Shown: piece by piece, positions 56,222-64,000 of the stretch
How the letters are laid out: every line of letters begins with the position of its first letter
How positions within the stretch are numbered: the stretch's first letter is position 1
NCBI GenBank assembly: GCA_036873755.1
Contig: JAVTVY010025140.1
Location: forward strand, 48,928-112,927
Direction: 5' to 3'
Length of the DNA: 64,000 bases
Source of the DNA: Hanleya hanleyi
Lineage: Eukaryota > Mollusca > Polyplacophora > Lepidopleurida > Hanleyidae
Translations under genes and position numbers: made by a program
The notes under the pieces: model-generated
Told to the model about the DNA's origin: nothing
The model's input: the letters and a program-made list of their open reading frames with translations, nothing else
Database searches by the model: none

Positions 56222-56818
56222 ATGAACACGGTGCATCCGTCTCTGAACACAGCGTCTTCCAAAACGCGCAAAGTGCAAGTGGTCTTTGGTGTACTAGTGC
56301 TAACCCTGCTGAGTGTGTTGTATGGAGGTGTGTTTTACGACGTAGCCTATGTCAGCACGTTACTTAACCAACTGAGAACACCAGCCATCAGTGAAACCGG
56401 TCTACAGAGAGCACCAGTCGTATCCAGCCCAGTCACCACCACCACCACCACCTCTACACCCCGTGTACAAGCCACAACGAGTGTAAGCTCCACACTTACA
56501 CCAAGTACATCCACTACGTCTGAAGACCCACCGGATTTCATCCCTCACAGTGAACCGACAACGACGACGACCCACGTTGTACCCATCACCACCATCATCA
56601 TCCCTGAACGTGAACAGACAACGACAACCGACGTTGTGCCCACCACCACTCCAGTTCACTCGTACCAAATTTACAAGAGCGGGTTACCACGACAGCGGAT
56701 ACACCTCCAACCATGGACCCTCGGTGGCAGCATCCCTTCACCTGCGTCATCGCAGGACCGACGGGCTCCGGCAAAACGCACTTCGTCAGGAAGCTCCTTC
56801 AACACGCCGACAGCATGA
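56222..56818 (+). CDS. Thr/Ser/Pro-rich single-pass membrane protein
   Basis: 198 residues. A short N-terminal tail is followed by a hydrophobic segment at about 18-40 (VQVVFGVLVLTLLSVLYGGV). Then comes a long low-complexity part with runs such as TTTTTTSTPRV and TTIIIPEREQTTTTD, the composition of a mucin-like, O-glycosylated stalk. The layout suggests a type II membrane protein with the stalk outside. The last 35 codons overlap the ATPase gene in another frame. No family was recognised; a surface or attachment role is speculation. Confidence 0.5.
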   Translation: MNTVHPSLNTASSKTRKVQVVFGVLVLTLLSVLYGGVFYDVAYVSTLLNQLRTPAISETGLQRAPVVSSPVTTTTTTSTPRVQATTSVSSTLTPSTSTTSEDPPDFIPHSEPTTTTTHVVPITTIIIPEREQTTTTDVVPTTTPVHSYQIYKSGLPRQRIHLQPWTLGGSIPSPASSQDRRAPAKRTSSGSSFNTPTA

Positions 56819-57321
56819 TCACTCCACCCATTGCCAGAGTCGTGTGGTGTTACGGAGAATGGCAGGAAGCGTATGCAGCAATGCCCCACATCACGTTCGT
56901 GGAAGGCCTACCTAACCTGGCCGATTTGGAACCCGACACCTTGGTGGTTCTGGATGATCTCATGGCGGAGACGGATGCGCGGGTCACCCAACTCTTTACC
57001 AAAGGCAGCCATCATCGACGGCTCAGCATCATCTACATTGTGCAGAATCTGTTCAGTAAAAACAAAGAACATCGGAACATCAGCTTAAATGCCCACTACA
57101 TGGTGGTCTTCAAAAACCCGAGAGATACCACTCAACTGCTGCACCTGGCGAGACAGATGTATCCCGGCCGCACACCGTTTGCATTGGAAGCCTTTAAAGA
57201 TGCCACAACCCCTCAGCACGGGTATATGCTCTTCGACCTGAAGCAAACCACCCCCGACCACCTTCGACTACGGACCGGCATCTTTCCCGGAGAGACTCAC
57301 CACGTGTACATGCAAAAATAA
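56713..57321 (+). CDS. A32/FtsK-HerA-type genome packaging ATPase
   Basis: 202 residues with a Walker A motif, AGPTGSGKTHFVRKLL (residues 14-29), and a Walker B motif, DTLVVLDDLM (about 76-85). A sensor-like IIYIVQNLFSK follows, then NAHYMVVFKNPRD. This order is that of the short packaging ATPases of Polintons and related viruses, which drive DNA into preformed capsids. Length and motifs are complete, so this gene looks intact. The start ATG lies inside the previous gene's 3' end, in a different frame. It has no obvious TATA box of its own. Confidence 0.88.
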   Translation: MDPRWQHPFTCVIAGPTGSGKTHFVRKLLQHADSMITPPIARVVWCYGEWQEAYAAMPHITFVEGLPNLADLEPDTLVVLDDLMAETDARVTQLFTKGSHHRRLSIIYIVQNLFSKNKEHRNISLNAHYMVVFKNPRDTTQLLHLARQMYPGRTPFALEAFKDATTPQHGYMLFDLKQTTPDHLRLRTGIFPGETHHVYMQK

Positions 57322-57472
57322 TGTAAACACACCTACAGTGGTTCCCCCAGCTGGGGTGTGTGTGTGTTTTGATGATGGGGATAATAAAAAAGAATGAATA
57401 CCACAGCAGGGTTGTGTTCTCTGAAGTAGATAAAAAGAGCAGAGTTGTGGGTTCTAGCATTAGTTGTACAGG

Positions 57473-57814
57473 ATGTCTGCGCGAGTACGGAAGCACGCTC
57501 CCACGCTCCGTGTATTGAAGACGGCCCCACCCGAGTTAGTCCGAACCATTGTACGCGGTGCGGACCCTGCTCTCGTGTGCTGTCTGTGCGAGATTGGACT
57601 CAATATCTTAAAAGGCAACGTACCACTGACTCCGGCTCAGAAGACCAAGTTGACCAAGCATAAGACAGGTCTAAGAACCTTAGTCCAGAAGCGAGTGTCT
57701 CAAACACAAAAGAAAAAGGTGTTACAGAAAGGTGGATTTCTCGGGGCTATCTTAGCACCGTTGGCCGCTTCCGTGTTGGGTCCAGTATTGGGTGGACTCT
57801 TCGGCCGACAATGA
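57473..57814 (+). CDS. Small basic protein with hydrophobic Gly-rich C-terminus
   Basis: 113 residues from the ATG at 57473 (the frame is open from a TTG at 57464). LCEIGLNILKGNVPLTPAQK is followed by a Lys-rich segment, then KGGFLGAILAPLAASVLGPV to the end. A conserved NILKGN-LT-Q-KxKL block plus a Gly/Leu-rich hydrophobic end is typical of a small protein found in many Polintons, of unknown or virion function. It may interact with membranes. The stop overlaps the next ATG (ATGA). Confidence 0.6.
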   Translation: MSARVRKHAPTLRVLKTAPPELVRTIVRGADPALVCCLCEIGLNILKGNVPLTPAQKTKLTKHKTGLRTLVQKRVSQTQKKKVLQKGGFLGAILAPLAASVLGPVLGGLFGRQ

Positions 57815-58587
57815 ACCACACGAAAAAAATGGTCCTCGTCGAACCTCGGCTCCTTCAAAACCTCCAATCGCCCTACCCTGTCCCTTCTACGGTGAAGACG
57901 ATAAACACCCTCGATGGAGAGATGCAACAGATCTTACAGAGACCGGGGTTAAGCGATAGTGAGAAAGTACAACGGTACAATGAGACGCTTCAGCGGTACA
58001 TGACGTTCATGGACCAATACAAAACCCTCTCTGCTCCACCACCACCACCATCACCACGTGATACACCGCCGACCTCAGCACCGTTCCAACAGCCGGGTGG
58101 GGTACCTTCCACAGCTCCACAGTGGGTGGAAGACGAAGTCCTGAAGAGTGTACCTGCCTCGTTCAAGAAACAAGCTGGCCTGGTATTACAACGGATGAAA
58201 CAGAATCCTAACATGACTTGGAATGATAAAGGCGAACTCCTGGTACAGAATCAGGTGGTCCCCGGGACCCACATGACGGATTTAGTGAATGACCTGATGC
58301 GTCAACGCAGGACGCACACGAATCCTCGAGGATGGGAGGTCTTCGCTCAAGGCTTGAAAGACATGCATGTACCACAGGAATTGGTGGGGAACCCCGAGCG
58401 CTGGGCCTTTATGCAGAATGTGAGTACACCACCAGAACCTTGGGAACCGGAGTCACCTCCCACATCACCACCACGGCGGGCGCCTACGTTTTCACCCCTT
58501 TTACCACGCCACCCCCTGCAACCACCAAGAGCTAAATCACCGCGACCATCACGACGATTAGCGCCCAAGGGCTGGGAGAAGTATTAA
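57811..58587 (+). CDS. Polinton protein of unknown function with Pro-rich linkers
   Basis: 258 residues. An N-terminal helical part (EMQQILQRPGLSDSEKVQRY) is followed by a PPPPPPSPRDTPPTSAPF linker. A central domain (PASFKKQAGLVLQRMKQNP, NPRGWEVFAQGLKDMHVPQE) follows, and the C-terminus is rich in Pro, Arg and Ser (PPRRAPTFSPLLPRHPLQPP). It sits between the small basic protein and the minor capsid gene, where Polintons commonly carry a protein of this type, so it is probably a virion component. The ATGA overlap with the gene before suggests a shared transcript. It appears intact. Confidence 0.55.
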   Translation: MNHTKKMVLVEPRLLQNLQSPYPVPSTVKTINTLDGEMQQILQRPGLSDSEKVQRYNETLQRYMTFMDQYKTLSAPPPPPSPRDTPPTSAPFQQPGGVPSTAPQWVEDEVLKSVPASFKKQAGLVLQRMKQNPNMTWNDKGELLVQNQVVPGTHMTDLVNDLMRQRRTHTNPRGWEVFAQGLKDMHVPQELVGNPERWAFMQNVSTPPEPWEPESPPTSPPRRAPTFSPLLPRHPLQPPRAKSPRPSRRLAPKGWEKY

Positions 58588-58751
58588 ACCCAACAGCAGC
58601 AGCAGGACAGCTCAGTCATCATGTTTTACCTCACCCTACCCAGTTACAGCTCGGCTGATGTGTTTCCTGACAACACCTTGACCAAGTACGTGACCCAGTT
58701 ACCACAACCGTTGCATTTACCTGGACGCTGGGAATGTGGACTCGTGGATAT

Positions 58752-60975
58752 TGTGGCGAAAATAGATGATAATATTTTATAGTAAATAATAAACATTATC
58801 TATGGGTTTATATTTGGCTTATGACCAAATAATATACATATTAGGACCTTCTCGACAAATAGTAATACAGTTGAAAGATAATTGTAAACAAATCCCCTCT
58901 TCCAGACCCCCATCTATTTTTAGCACTCTTCTTTGATCTCGGGTTGTTTTGCCGATTACTGCACGCGCTACGTCGAACGCATTGGAGTCAGCAACTCTTT
59001 GGACCCCCACCGAACTAAATTGTAAGTTTAACTGATTTATAAAATTTATAACGAAAATTCCCGCTAGAAGTAGGAAGTACACATGTTAGGGAACATTGTC
59101 CTGAACTAGCAACAATTTTGGTTCAGTATTTTCGGAGATATAGATTTTTGAAGTTGACACGGATTTTGCAGCACTTCGCGGTACATGTTAGCATGGAAAG
59201 ATGCGTGTCAGAGTCATTTTTAGCGATAAATAAATGCAAAATTAAAACTGTTGTAATTTATATCAGGCAATATCCTTTTAGGACATGAAACTTAGACTAC
59301 TGGATGATCTTGTCTTGACGTGTCAAGATTTTAGATCAAGTATTTTACGAGTTATGAATTTTTCAATAATTGGCCGACTCTTGAGATTGTCAACAATTCT
59401 GTGCCTTCGCCATTTGTTTTGATAACGAACGCCGAGTCTGAAACTTCAGGAAAAATTGTATTTGGCCATGGTTAGAGATATTTTTAGCACTGATTATTGA
59501 TATGATATGAAATTATAGATACTTGGCTTACCTTGACGTAAGAATTATGGCTTGTTTTGAGAAATTTTCCCGTAAGTTCCCTGTCAATGATGCAGACAGC
59601 GAGATGAAAAGTTCACATGTTATCGTCTTGTACTTTTCTGTGCAAGCGTGATTTTCGGTGCAAGAGATTTGATCCATCCTCCGTTTGGAAGCGTTCTTGT
59701 CAATAGTTATTGTCATAGTAATCAAGTTCAGGATACGGGCTTCAAAACCATATATAACTTGGCATATGATTTTCCAAAATTTATCACTTTCTGGCCGTCT
59801 AAAAACACCTGTTTTCTATCAAAGTTGTCGACTGCACACATTGCATGTCCGCCGCCTTTTGAAAGTTATGTGACGTAATTTTATTATTTCGGCCAATCAA
59901 AACGTTCGTTATTATTCACGCTGGCTTTCAGGCCATAGCAACTTACGTCATGGTTAGCGACCAAAAACCTATAAAAGAAAGCTCGACCGTATATATAGGC
60001 AAGACGATCTCGGAGTCTCTTCGGGGTACAACACAGAAGTGCTGCCTGCCAGTCAAATAACATGGAGAATCATAATACAGATAGAAGAAGTAAATATTTG
60101 GACTAAAGATTACAAGAAATTATTTGTAACCCTCATGTCACCATATGGTTACATGTCACCATTTGTCACCATCCGTCAGCATTTGTCATCATAGAGGATT
60201 ACAACAGCTGTACTTCCTATTTCAAGCCAAATTAACCTCAGACTTTGGATAATTAATTACAGTAAAGTAACCAGGCACCTGATTACATTGTAATTTTGAC
60301 ATTTTGAGCATTTCTTCAGAATTTCCGTCATCATTTACCTGTTTACAGAACTGTCACCATTGAAATGGTTACCAATTAGGGACATTAAGGTTTCCAGACC
60401 ATTTTCGCCATATCTCTCCATACTTACCAAGTGTCACCAAGGGAAGTCCAGAGTGAGAAAATTATTTACCGTTAAATTAATTCAGGAATATTTGTTGATA
60501 AAAATTAACTTTCACAACGGATGACATCGAATGGAATTTAATCTTCAGATGAACTGTATATATTCTATTGATCAAATAATAAACTGAGATTCTCTATTTG
60601 TTGAACTGCAAAATTGGACTTGACGTTGGTTATTGTGATACTGTTCAATAGATGGAAACTGTGTTACCCTGAAGGTTACAAAACAAGATTAGTATAGAAT
60701 GGTTACAAAAGTGTGTCATCCTAAATGAATTAAGCTGGAAGACAGAATTTTGATACAACGAAAGCGAAGCAGCAGGTGAAAGATATTAAGGACAAAGGTT
60801 AGAATCCGAATCCAGTTGGTAGCGGCGTCTCCGGAGAAGAAGTCAAGATAAGGATACAAGAAATCCAGTTACTTTCCTATTTGATGTGAAAAATAGGTGG
60901 TGGCAGCCTTCAAGAACACTAGTGGTTATACCGATTTTATCAATAGGGGGACTTAGCCCTTAAGAAACCGCTACA
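58752..60975. mobile_element. Insertion with TG...CA ends and 4-bp ATAT target duplication
   Basis: The insertion starts TGTGGCG and ends CGCTACA, giving a short imperfect inverted end of the LTR type (TG...CA). ATAT flanks both sides (58748-58751 and 60976-60979). Inside is a strong promoter-like block, CCTATAAAAG at about 59968-59978, followed by an initiator-like GATCTCGGAGTCTC. No long frame is present, and the base composition is AT-rich, unlike the Polinton. A long solo LTR is the best reading. A segment with GTGGTGGCAGCC (60897) resembles a retroelement leader, so a small internally deleted element is also possible. Confidence 0.65.
60128..60190. repeat. GTCACCAT-type short tandem repeat
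   Basis: ATGTCACCATATGGTTACATG followed by repeats of GTCACCATYYGTCA within the inserted element. Confidence 0.6.
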
Positions 60976-61636
60976 ATATCCAATACCCTTACTCGTGGTA
61001 CAACGTGCGAGCCAATGAAGTATGGTACGAGGTGACCTACGAAGGACAAGAAACTCGACTCAAACTACCCGAAGGTCAATACGATACCCCCAAGGAGTTC
61101 ATGGGTGGACTGAGAAGTCTGATGCATTATAAGTCTCTACGAGACGTCACGAATACTTCAAAACCCATCAAATCTTTTCCCTTCAAAAATCATGTGGACT
61201 TCGATTACAACGCACACAACGACAAGGCCAATCTCACGCTCAGCCCCAACGTGAGTGTCGAACTCAGTGCTACCCTACAGCAAATGCTGGGTTTCAATTA
61301 CCAGGGGTACGCTGGCTCCACCGGCGAGATAGCCCACATCCCGATGGACATGCGTGGTGGTATGTATGGGCTGTACGTCTACTCGGACGTGGTCGATGCA
61401 CACATTGTCGGCGACAGCAACGTACCTCTACTGCGCGTCTGCCCGGTGAAAGGCACGTATGGAGCTCAAGTCACCCACAGTTTCAGGCATATCGTGTATC
61501 TACCGGTCAGTCAGACCGATATTAGCTCCATCGTCATTGATATAAGAGACGACACGGGACGACCGGTGGCATTCGAACGAGGAAAAGTGGTGCTGACACT
61601 TCATTTCCGTCAAGTCCGAGCGGTTCACTTTGCATA

Positions 61637-62044
61637 ATGAAGGTGCCTTATCAATGCCATACAGCCAGTTACGTCGATCATTACACCAAACAGGCCGGGG
61701 GTAACTTTCCTGTCTTTGCGGGTACACGCATGCAACGAGGACATGGACTGGGGAACATACTCGGGAGCATCGTCAAAACGTTTCTGCCCTTGGTGACGCG
61801 TGGGATCAAAGCGATCGGCAAACAAGCGGTGCGCAGTGGACTGCAAGTGGCCGGTGATGTCTTGGGGGGTACGGCACCCAAAGAATCCTTGAAACGGCGG
61901 GCCAAAGAAGCGGGAGGCGTCTTGGTGGCCAAAGCACAACGCACCGTAGGGGATAAAAGAGCTGCCCCACCGAGACCACGCACCAGTCGACGACCGACCC
62001 AGCGACGACGCACATCGAAGAAGACCAAGGATATCTTTTCTTAA
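61637..62044 (+). CDS. Basic core/minor virion protein with amphipathic segment
   Basis: 135 residues. The N-terminus contains GGNFPVFAGTRMQRGHGLGN, followed by an amphipathic region SIVKTFLPLVTRGIKAIGKQ. The C-terminus is strongly basic (RAAPPRPRTSRRPTQRRRTS KK). A FxGxxxQRGxGxG block before an amphipathic helix, plus an Arg-rich tail, is a recurring Polinton protein, compared by others with adenovirus core or membrane-active proteins. DNA condensation or membrane disruption are the likely roles (inference). The ATG overlaps the previous stop by one base and the next gene starts 2 nt after its stop. Confidence 0.6.
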   Translation: MKVPYQCHTASYVDHYTKQAGGNFPVFAGTRMQRGHGLGNILGSIVKTFLPLVTRGIKAIGKQAVRSGLQVAGDVLGGTAPKESLKRRAKEAGGVLVAKAQRTVGDKRAAPPRPRTSRRPTQRRRTSKKTKDIFS

Positions 62045-62046
62045 AG

Positions 62047-63351
62047 ATGGCTTTCATCCATGCCGAGTCGTGTCCTTCTACCAACAGTGAATTTGATTTA
62101 TGGACCGTCCCAGCTACTCAGACCAGTGCCGAAGAAGGTCAATGGGTGGAACATCTGCCCCTTTCCAGCATTACAGCCACAGGCCCCATTGAATTCACCA
62201 TCACCAACGCAGATACGACCTACCTGGATTTAGCCCATACGTACCTATATGTGAAAGCTAAAATCACCAATAAAGATGGGACAGTCCTGAAAGCAGAGGC
62301 ACCCGTGGGTCCAGTGAATCTCTGGCTTCATTCGCTATTCCAGCAAGTGGATATAGCCCTGAGTGATAAACTGGTGAGCGCCTCGACGAACACGTACCCG
62401 TACCGAGCCTACATCGAAACACTGTTATCCTACGGGCGTGACGCTAAAAAGTCGTATTTGACAGCCCCGTTGTTCTACCGAGATACCCCAGGCAACATGG
62501 AAGCGAGTCCTGATAATGCCGGCTATACGGAGAGAGTGGATTTCACAGCAGAGAGTCAATCGGTCGATATGATGGGACGTCTGCATGCGGACTTATTCAT
62601 GCAGGACCGATACCTCTTGAATGGAGTACCTGTCAAAATACGACTAGTGCGCGCAACGCCTGCGTTTGCCTTGATGGCCCCGAATGAGGACCTCGAGTAT
62701 AACATTGTCATCAAAGAGGCAAGTCTGTTTGTACGCAAAGTGAAACCCAGCCCAGGTGTACAGTTGGGGCACATCAGAGCCTTGGAGAAAAAACCAGCCC
62801 AGTACCCCATTCGACGAGTACAGACCAAGGTCTTTTCCGTTCCTAAAGGCAATATGATTGTCAATCAAGAAAACCTGTTCCTGGGGGATTTGCCCAAGCG
62901 TTTAACCCTAGCTTGTGTGGAGAACGTCAGTTATAATGGGACTCTCTCGAGGAATCCGTTCAACCTAAAAGCGTTCAACATCAATTTCGTGGCCCTGCAT
63001 GTGGATGGCCAACATGTACCGGCACGCCCCTTACAACCTAACTTTGGAACGGACAATTACATCCGGAGCTATCTGAACCTCTTCACAGCAACCGGCCAAA
63101 TCAACCAAGACGAGGGAAATATGATCAGTCGAGACGATTTCGGCAAAGGATACACATTGTTCTGTTTCGATCTGACTCCCACCTTAGACAACGATCATCA
63201 ACTGAGTCTCATCAAGAAAGGCAACTTACGCTTGGAACTGCATTTCGGGACACCTTTACCGAAAACCATCAATGTGATCTGCTACGCTGAGTTTGACAAC
63301 ATCATTCAAATCGATAAAAGCCGTAACGTGCTGTGTGACTTCGCCACCTAA
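62047..63351 (+). CDS. Polinton major capsid protein (double jelly-roll family)
   Basis: 434 residues, intact. It carries blocks known from the capsid-type proteins of Polintons that are often annotated as F54H12.2-like: YLDLAHTYLYVKAKITNKDG, GPVNLWLHSLFQQVDIALSD, YPYRAYIETLLSYG and KAFNINFVALHVDGQHVPAR, with GLRLELHFGTPLP-like strands near the end. Members form double-jelly-roll capsomers. It lies between the core-like and protease genes, in tight packing. The start 2 nt after the previous stop is the only in-frame ATG that includes the N-terminal block. No lesion was seen. Confidence 0.85.
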   Translation: MAFIHAESCPSTNSEFDLWTVPATQTSAEEGQWVEHLPLSSITATGPIEFTITNADTTYLDLAHTYLYVKAKITNKDGTVLKAEAPVGPVNLWLHSLFQQVDIALSDKLVSASTNTYPYRAYIETLLSYGRDAKKSYLTAPLFYRDTPGNMEASPDNAGYTERVDFTAESQSVDMMGRLHADLFMQDRYLLNGVPVKIRLVRATPAFALMAPNEDLEYNIVIKEASLFVRKVKPSPGVQLGHIRALEKKPAQYPIRRVQTKVFSVPKGNMIVNQENLFLGDLPKRLTLACVENVSYNGTLSRNPFNLKAFNINFVALHVDGQHVPARPLQPNFGTDNYIRSYLNLFTATGQINQDEGNMISRDDFGKGYTLFCFDLTPTLDNDHQLSLIKKGNLRLELHFGTPLPKTINVICYAEFDNIIQIDKSRNVLCDFAT

Positions 63352-63352
63352 C

Positions 63353-63825
63353 ATGGATACAGACCAGATAACCACGGTGCTGGAGACTGACCCAGGAACA
63401 CGTAGGGTCTTTCAAGGGGTGTTCGCCCGAGATGTGTTCCCATTAGACCGTGTGTATCCGGCTGCTTACGTCCTGAATACAGGCCCGATGGATCGGCCCG
63501 GTGAACACTGGGTGGCCGTGTACTTGACAGAAGAGCAGGGCGAATACTTTGACCCGTACGGCCTACCACCCCTCCATCCCGATTTAACAGACTTCATGGA
63601 TCAAGGCACAGAGACGTGGTGTTGGAATACTAAACGTTGCAAAGCCTGGACAGTATGGTGTGCGGACAATATTGCTTGTTTTACCTGTACCATCGATGCC
63701 GGGGAAGACCCTTATCTACCATCGTCCACATGTTTGACGAGTACCCCACGGCCGAGGACCGAGATGTACTCGTCTATGACTGGGCCGCCCATCATTTCAA
63801 TGTACAAGTCCCGTTCTGGGCTTGA
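63353..63825 (+). pseudogene. Adenain-like cysteine protease, frame broken
   Basis: The frame from the ATG at 63353 (one base after the major capsid stop) encodes PGEHWVAVYLTEEQGEYFDP, with the putative catalytic His52 and Asp67. The catalytic Cys block SLDSMVCGQYCLFYLYHRC and the rest of the domain to the TGA at 63823-63825 are in a different frame. The frame change lies between about 63631 (a stop in the second frame) and 63637. In related elements this enzyme matures capsid proteins. As it stands the protein would lose its nucleophile. A single-base sequencing error cannot be excluded. Confidence 0.8.
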
Positions 63826-63895
63826 ATTCTTTCAATGTACATACGCCCCCTGTTCTGGGCTTGAATTAATTACAAGTCCCGTGTTCTGGGCTTCA
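63808..63895. repeat. Triplicated GTTCTGGGCTT tail of the protease gene
   Basis: CCGTTCTGGGCTTGAATT, which includes the protease stop, recurs as CTGTTCTGGGCTTGAATT near 63852 and GTGTTCTGGGCTTCAG near 63880. It is a local duplication of the gene's 3' end. Confidence 0.75.
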
Positions 63896-63936
63896 GTTTT
63901 CACGTGGTTGTTCTCACGTTGTTGTTGTTCACTGAA

Positions 63937-63943
63937 TAAAAAA
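63937..63943 (+). terminator. Poly(A) signal after the Polinton late-type genes
   Basis: GAATAAAAAAAATG about 110 bp after the protease frame. It is the first AATAAA after the capsid and protease genes. The window ends 60 bp further on. Confidence 0.5.
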
Positions 63944-64000
63944 AATGAGATCTCACCTAAAAAAAACCCCTGTCTTGTGTGTTTTATTCATAATGCATCT

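Larger units (their letters stand above)
58621..61637 (+). pseudogene. Putative minor capsid (penton-like) gene, split by a 2.2-kb insertion
   Basis: The 5' part, 58621-58751, begins MFYLTLPSYSSADVFPDNTL and encodes about 43 residues. The 3' part resumes at 60980 with QYPYSWYNVRANEVWYEVTY and runs to TAA at 61635-61637. Between them lies a 2224-bp insertion flanked by the direct repeat ATAT. Leaving out the insertion and one ATAT, the frame is continuous, so the gene was intact before the event. Read as it stands, the 5' part stops at a TAG at 58780-58782. The single-jelly-roll minor capsid identity is inferred from position directly before the core-like and major capsid genes. The stop overlaps the next ATG (TAATG). 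Confidence 0.7.
52814..64000 (+). mobile_element. Polinton/Maverick (adintovirus-like) element, partial
   Basis: It contains the diagnostic set: retrovirus-type integrase with chromodomain, A32/FtsK-type packaging ATPase, adenain-like protease and a large capsid-type protein, plus the small genes usual for this group. All lie on one strand, closely packed and GC-richer than the flanks. The left edge is taken from the interrupted host repeat at 52813. The right end, its terminal inverted repeat and the protein-primed DNA polymerase B gene are beyond the window or absent. Three lesions (integrase frame, protease frame, 2.2-kb insertion) make this an inactive endogenous copy. Confidence 0.9.

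Noticed and set aside
58752..60975. The gap in the minor capsid gene as a spliceosomal intron
   Set aside because: There is no GT donor or AG acceptor at the edges, and the segment is bounded by a 4-bp direct repeat with TG...CA ends. It fits an insertion.
52814..64000. Protein-primed DNA polymerase B of the Polinton
   Set aside because: No frame in this interval shows polymerase motifs. It may be beyond the right edge, so it is not claimed.

Overview
This window looks like intergenic to gene-poor nuclear DNA of an animal, most likely a marine invertebrate such as a mollusc. The phylum is an inference from gene and repeat content. Most of the DNA is AT-rich and built of nested, decaying mobile elements. 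Short exons with GT-AG signals, satellites, inverted repeats and TATA-type promoters all point to a eukaryote; there is no bacterial gene organisation. No tRNA, rRNA or CRISPR array was recognised.

Layout. 1-16.8 kb: host-like DNA with two decayed reverse-transcriptase fragments (about 150-1100 and 13430-14100, minus strand), a heat-shock-type promoter near 2.9 kb in front of a 59-codon ORF, and two tandem paralogous minus-strand genes (4257-5138 and 8528-9355) of the HD-like DUF5662 type, duplicated with about 1.3 kb of upstream DNA. 16.9-43.4 kb: a complex of two related, oppositely oriented DNA transposons. Element A (about 16.89-26.07 kb) and element B (about 35.09-43.43 kb) have long terminal inverted repeats. 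Each carries a large transposase-like protein (DUF6589-like), a PHD-finger protein on the opposite strand, and a small protein with a shared SLxxVF-EDR-KxK motif. A 9-kb segment spanning the A/B junction is tandemly duplicated (24,008-32,999 and 33,019-41,617). Element A also contains a nested 1.58-kb element with GATATC-centred palindrome arrays. 43.4-52.8 kb: satellite, dispersed repeats, a foldback element and no convincing gene.

52.8-64 kb: the left and middle part of a Polinton/Maverick (adintovirus-like) element, GC-richer than its surroundings, with every visible gene on the plus strand. In order: PC4-like protein, tail-anchored protein, second PC4-like protein, retrovirus-type integrase with chromodomain (frame broken), Thr-rich membrane protein, A32/FtsK-type packaging ATPase, two small virion-type proteins, a putative minor capsid gene split by a 2.2-kb insertion, a basic core-like protein, the major capsid protein, and an adenain-like cysteine protease (frame broken). 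The genes are tightly packed (1-4 nt overlaps) and several have a TATAAA box about 40-60 bp upstream. The protein-primed DNA polymerase and the right terminal repeat are not in the window. The copy is recognisable but dead as it stands: two frame changes and one insertion.

The best candidates for new biology are the DUF6589/PHD transposon family, including a +1 frame change at the same place in two diverged copies; the nine-unit YY1-motif minisatellite and kB-like pair at the Polinton end; and the duplicated PC4-like genes in the Polinton.
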